From the NCBI GenBank assembly GCA_002151545.1, contig CP021237.1, forward strand, positions 4,898,001-4,962,000: a stretch of DNA of 64,000 nt, given 5' to 3'. Source of the DNA: Sphingobacteriaceae bacterium GW460-11-11-14-LB5. GTDB lineage: Bacteria > Bacteroidota > Bacteroidia > Sphingobacteriales > Sphingobacteriaceae. Shown here in pieces: positions 60,898-64,000 of the stretch (position 1 is the first letter of the stretch; every line of letters starts with the position of its first letter). The position numbers and the translations under genes are program-made. The notes below the pieces were generated by a model, which did no database searches, had not been told where the DNA came from, and was given only the letters and a program-made list of their open reading frames with translations.

Positions 60898-61542
60898 TTA
60901 ATTAACAGCGCTTTCTTTAACTAATGTGTAAAAATCCTGATAGGCTTCAATAAAATCATCGGCTAAATTAATGGCTCCTGAAACGGCTATACCGTAAATG
61001 CCAGCTTGCATTAAAGCTTCTACATCGTAGGTTTTTATCCCGCCCACAGCCAAGAGCGGAATACTGATGTGCTGAGCATCCAATTCTTTTATTGCTTGCT
61101 GATAGCCCTCAATACCCAATAACTTATATTGGTTAGGCTTGGTTTCAGTTTCTGCAAATGGCCCATAACCAACATAATCGGCACCCTCTTGTGCAAGTCT
61201 GATTACATTTTCTACTGTATTGGCAGATCCTCCAAGGGTAATATCATGGCCAACCCGTTTGCGCAGGGCGACAAAATCGGCATCCATATCTTCCATATGA
61301 AAACCCTGGATATCGGCCTTTCCATTTAAATGAACATGATTGGTAACAATTAAAGTGGTACCCCAATCATCACAGATTTCTGCAATAGCATTAATATCCT
61401 GCAAGAGTGCTTCATCAGTTTTGCTCAGGCAACGGTACTGGATCCACTTTGCACCAGCCTCACAGGCTTGTTGTGCCTGCTCGATGTGACTTAAATGCGG
61501 GATATCGTGCGTGATGTAATGAAGTTTCTCTATGTATTTCAT
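60898..61542 (-). CDS. thiamine phosphate synthase-like protein (ThiE/TenI family)
   Basis: A 214-residue TIM-barrel protein. Family runs: WIQYRCLSKTDE (about 33-44, where ThiE has QIRxK), LIVTNHVHLNGKADIQGFHM (about 64-83, where ThiE has LIINDRVDLA-ADGVHLG), GGSANTVENV, the phosphate site YVGYGPFAETETKPN (about 129-143), and AVGGIKTYDVEALMQAGIYGIAVSGAI. ThiE joins HMP-PP and THZ-P to thiamin phosphate. The Arg of NDR and the GVHLGQ turn are changed, so activity is not assured and a TenI-like role is possible. It is followed by the DoxX-like gene. Confidence 0.75.
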   Translation of the reverse strand: MKYIEKLHYITHDIPHLSHIEQAQQACEAGAKWIQYRCLSKTDEALLQDINAIAEICDDWGTTLIVTNHVHLNGKADIQGFHMEDMDADFVALRKRVGHDITLGGSANTVENVIRLAQEGADYVGYGPFAETETKPNQYKLLGIEGYQQAIKELDAQHISIPLLAVGGIKTYDVEALMQAGIYGIAVSGAINLADDFIEAYQDFYTLVKESAVN

Positions 61543-61643
61543 ATCGGTATGGTAGGATTGAGTGTTTTAAAATCAGGTTGCCAATATAAAACAAAATCGC
61601 CATTGCAAGTATATTCCGCAATGACGATCCTATTTTTAGCTTT

Positions 61644-61688
61644 GGGTTGACAACTTTACAGGCTATTGGCCCAGAAAGTTGTCAACCC
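61644..61688. repeat. long perfect inverted repeat between the receptor and ThiE-like genes
   Basis: GGGTTGACAACTTT (61644-61657) and AAAGTTGTCAACCC (61675-61688) are perfectly complementary, 14 bp, with a 17-base loop that can itself form GGC/GCC. It lies 10 bases beyond the receptor stop, so it probably ends or protects that transcript although no T tract is present. Confidence 0.65.
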
Positions 61689-61698
61689 TGAATACAGA

Positions 61699-64000
61699 TT
61701 AAAATTTCACATTCAGGCTTAGCAAAAAGTTAGTTCCTGCTTGTGGATAAAAGAAGTTTTCGGTTACCCTGCTTCCGCCTGCCTGGTAGCCATAGGTATA
61801 ACCATTGCTTTCGTATTTCTTATCGAAAATATTGTTTACCAGTAAACCCAGGTTAACGTTTTTAACCCCTGCAAATTTAAAGTCGTAGCCCAAACGCGCA
61901 TTACTTACCCAGTAGCCGTTAATGGTCCTATCGTTATTCTGCGTATTATCCAGGTATTGTTTGCTTACATATTTGCTTTGTAAGGCTATTGCAAAACCAC
62001 TAACCGGTTTGTAAACCAGCTCGCCAAAAAGCACCGCACTTGGAGAATAAGAGATATCGGTTAAGCTGTAATTGTTTACCACTTCTCCACCGTTATCATA
62101 ATCATCATAATATTCGGTAAAGTTCTTAATTTTGTTTCTGCTCCATGCAGCATTAGCATTTAATACAAATTGCTGGCTAATGGCGTAAGATCCGTCTAGC
62201 TCAATCCCTAAACGGTAACTTCTGTCTACATTCTGACGGTAGCTAGCACCAACATCGTTTAACTGTCCGGTAACCACCAACTGGTTTTTGTAGAACATAC
62301 CATAGGCATTGGCACCAACATTAAATTCATCGTTTTTAAAACGGTATCCTAATTCTACATCGTTCAAGCGCTCAGCTTTAGGTGAAATATTGGCTACCGA
62401 TGCATCTGTATAATCATCACGGTTAGGCTCTTTGTTGGCTACACTGAACGAGGCATATACATTGCTTTGTGGATTGATAAAATAAGTGGCTCCAAATTTA
62501 GGGTTAAAGAAATTTAGGTTCTCGTTAATCGTCAGGGTGTTTAGTTTATTTTCCGTTCCTGCAATATCGAAATATACCCGGCGGTATTGCAAATCAGCAA
62601 ATAAGCTTAACGACTCTACCGGACTATAGTTTACTTTACCGTAAACGTTAAAATCGGTTTTAAAACCATCATTATCATAATAATGCCTGTCTATATTTCC
62701 GTTTGATGCGTATTGTGCCCAAATCACCTGTCCGAAGTGTGCACCCTTATATTCATTATATGCACCGCCTAAAGTAAAGTTTAAATTCTTTTCAGGCACA
62801 TAATTGAAAGCATAGGTAACGCCATAAAAATCGTTATCTAACCAACGGCGGCGAATTAAATCTGTTGAAGTAATAGGTGTTCCTCCTGGAACAACTACAG
62901 GGTTTAAACCATAATTTTTCAATTCATCCTGTACCCTGTATTCTTCATAATAGCCTTCACCCTGAGTATAATGTAAGGCACCATTAAAAGAAAACTGATC
63001 AGAAAGCTGTCTGGCATAAATTAACTGGTAATGGTTCTGGGTATAGTTATCTGTCTGGTTATTGTACAGGAAACTATTGTAAGTTCTGCCTGAGTTCAAA
63101 AGATTTGCAGCATCCTCTGCACTTAAGCCGTTTCTGGCAATATAGGCATTCATTCCGGCTACATCATTTTCTAAACGTGATTGCGGAATACCATTCCACG
63201 ATTGATAGGTTTTCTCATTTCCTGAAAAAACATTAACACGCAACAGGTCTTTATTTCCATGGTAAGCACCGGATAGAAAATAAGATTTAAGCAACGATGA
63301 ACCGCGGTCTACATAACCATCAGAACTAATTCTCGATAAACGGCCATCAAAGCTAAATCGGTTATTAATTAAACCTGTTCCTACCTTTACCGTATTTTTC
63401 CAGGTATCGAAACTGCCATAAGTGCTGTTTACTTCTGCATAAGGCTCCAACTCGCTTGCCGTAGTTTGAATATTTAAACTGGCACCAAACGCACCTGCAC
63501 CATTGGTTGAGGTACCTACACCGCGCTGAATCTGTACATTATCTACCGATGAAGCAAAATCGGGCATGTTTACATAAAATGTACCTTGACTTTCGCTATC
63601 GTTTATCGGAATACCGTTAACGGTTACGTTGATCCTGCTGTTATCGCTACCGCGGATACGGATACCCGTGTAACCTACGCCAGCACCGGCATCAGAGTTA
63701 ACCACAACGCCCGGCGTGTTTTGAAGAATGAAAGGTAGATCCTGTCCGAAGTTATTCTGCTGGATTTCTTCTTTACCAATATTCTTATAGGTAGTGGCCG
63801 ATTTTTCTGTAGCCCGCGTTGCACGAACAATGACTTCATCAGCTAAGAAATTTTGTGGAGAGAGGCTAAAATCCAGTGTAGTATGCTGCTTAAGTTCTAC
63901 CGCTTTTTCGATTGTTTTATAACCTACATAACTAACCACAATCGTGTATTTTCCGTTAACCAGGTTTGTAATGCTGTAATTCCCGGCAGCATCGCTTACC
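61699..64000 (-). CDS. TonB-dependent receptor, 5' truncated by window edge
   Basis: The frame is open to the end of the window, and an apparent GTG start at 63939 is internal: upstream codons encode VSDAAGNYSITNLVNGKYTI, the end of a carboxypeptidase-regulatory-like domain. Then come a plug (QDLPFILQNTPGVVVNSDAGAGVGYTGIRIRG in pieces, plus INVTVNGIPINDSESQG) and a full barrel to the C-terminal NFLLSLNVKF. It resembles siderophore/vitamin-type receptors more than SusC. Placement next to ThiE- and TPK-like genes suggests thiamin or a precursor as a possible ligand, but the upstream region where a TPP riboswitch would sit is outside the window. Confidence 0.9.
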   Translation of the reverse strand, partial: VSDAAGNYSITNLVNGKYTIVVSYVGYKTIEKAVELKQHTTLDFSLSPQNFLADEVIVRATRATEKSATTYKNIGKEEIQQNNFGQDLPFILQNTPGVVVNSDAGAGVGYTGIRIRGSDNSRINVTVNGIPINDSESQGTFYVNMPDFASSVDNVQIQRGVGTSTNGAGAFGASLNIQTTASELEPYAEVNSTYGSFDTWKNTVKVGTGLINNRFSFDGRLSRISSDGYVDRGSSLLKSYFLSGAYHGNKDLLRVNVFSGNEKTYQSWNGIPQSRLENDVAGMNAYIARNGLSAEDAANLLNSGRTYNSFLYNNQTDNYTQNHYQLIYARQLSDQFSFNGALHYTQGEGYYEEYRVQDELKNYGLNPVVVPGGTPITSTDLIRRRWLDNDFYGVTYAFNYVPEKNLNFTLGGAYNEYKGAHFGQVIWAQYASNGNIDRHYYDNDGFKTDFNVYGKVNYSPVESLSLFADLQYRRVYFDIAGTENKLNTLTINENLNFFNPKFGATYFINPQSNVYASFSVANKEPNRDDYTDASVANISPKAERLNDVELGYRFKNDEFNVGANAYGMFYKNQLVVTGQLNDVGASYRQNVDRSYRLGIELDGSYAISQQFVLNANAAWSRNKIKNFTEYYDDYDNGGEVVNNYSLTDISYSPSAVLFGELVYKPVSGFAIALQSKYVSKQYLDNTQNNDRTINGYWVSNARLGYDFKFAGVKNVNLGLLVNNIFDKKYESNGYTYGYQAGGSRVTENFFYPQAGTNFLLSLNVKF

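Noticed and set aside
61543-61698. TPP riboswitch before the ThiE-like gene
   Set aside because: The conserved CUGAGA and ACCUGAUCUGG-like elements are absent; only the 14-bp inverted repeat is seen.

Overview
The window is chromosomal DNA from a Bacteroidota bacterium, most likely Sphingobacteriaceae and probably Pedobacter or a close relative. This rests on SusC/SusD pairs, GLPGLI, DUF4097-type and CarboxypepD-plug-barrel receptor families, TAnnTTTG promoter motifs, scarce Shine-Dalgarno sequences and a low-to-moderate GC content. The genus is inferred from protein style, not from a marker gene. I saw no tRNA, rRNA, CRISPR, prophage or insertion sequence.

Layout. 1-4.4 kb: the 3' part of an outer-membrane beta-barrel receptor, a GLPGLI protein, a Crp/Fnr regulator, a repeat-rich gap and an AhpD-like protein. 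4.5-5.7 kb: an RlmI-type rRNA methyltransferase. 5.8-34.2 kb: a pectin utilisation locus. It has a LacI-type regulator, SusC, SusD, a surface lipoprotein, two pectin methylesterases, two rhamnogalacturonan/pectin acetylesterases, PL10 pectate lyase, GH105, GH28, GH43, the whole galacturonate route (UxaC, UxaB, UxaA, KdgK, Eda), a hexuronate-type MFS transporter and a GapN-like dehydrogenase. 34.2-37.7 kb: an MHS-family transporter with a small membrane partner, a bestrophin and a Pr6Pr protein. 37.8-40.9 kb: a thioredoxin-like protein and an ECF sigma / anti-sigma / DUF4097 operon. 40.9-41.5 kb: a non-coding gap with a strongly structured segment ending in a terminator, a candidate small RNA. 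41.5-42.8 kb: an NTF2-like protein, DUF2798 and a second Crp/Fnr. 43-44.8 kb: aspS. 45-48.7 kb: an envelope-stress-like set (holin-like, YtxH, AI-2E permease, NtrC-type regulator). 48.9-50.1 kb: enoyl-CoA hydratase with a stand-alone B12-binding protein. 50.2-57.6 kb: glnS, an amidase, an M49 peptidase and a TonB-dependent receptor. 57.7-64 kb: an AlkD-like protein, GNAT, a degenerate thiamine-pyrophosphokinase homologue, a DoxX-like protein, a ThiE-like protein and the 3' part of a second receptor.

How the genes work together. Esterases strip methyl and acetyl groups from pectin, the lyase and GH28/GH105/GH43 enzymes cut it, and SusCD imports fragments. Galacturonate then goes through tagaturonate, altronate, KDG and KDPG to pyruvate and glyceraldehyde-3-phosphate, which the GapN-like enzyme could oxidise to 3-phosphoglycerate. 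The core CG[A/T]TTGCA occurs in three promoter regions of the locus: twice before susC, once before the GH28 gene and twice in the divergent esterase/GH43 gap. This suggests one LacI-family regulon.

The most unusual items are the structured RNA candidate at 41034-41280, the shared operator, arrays of short palindromes with three-base loops and changing stems, the thiamine-kinase homologue without its catalytic aspartates, and the GapN-like enzyme with an altered glutamate motif.
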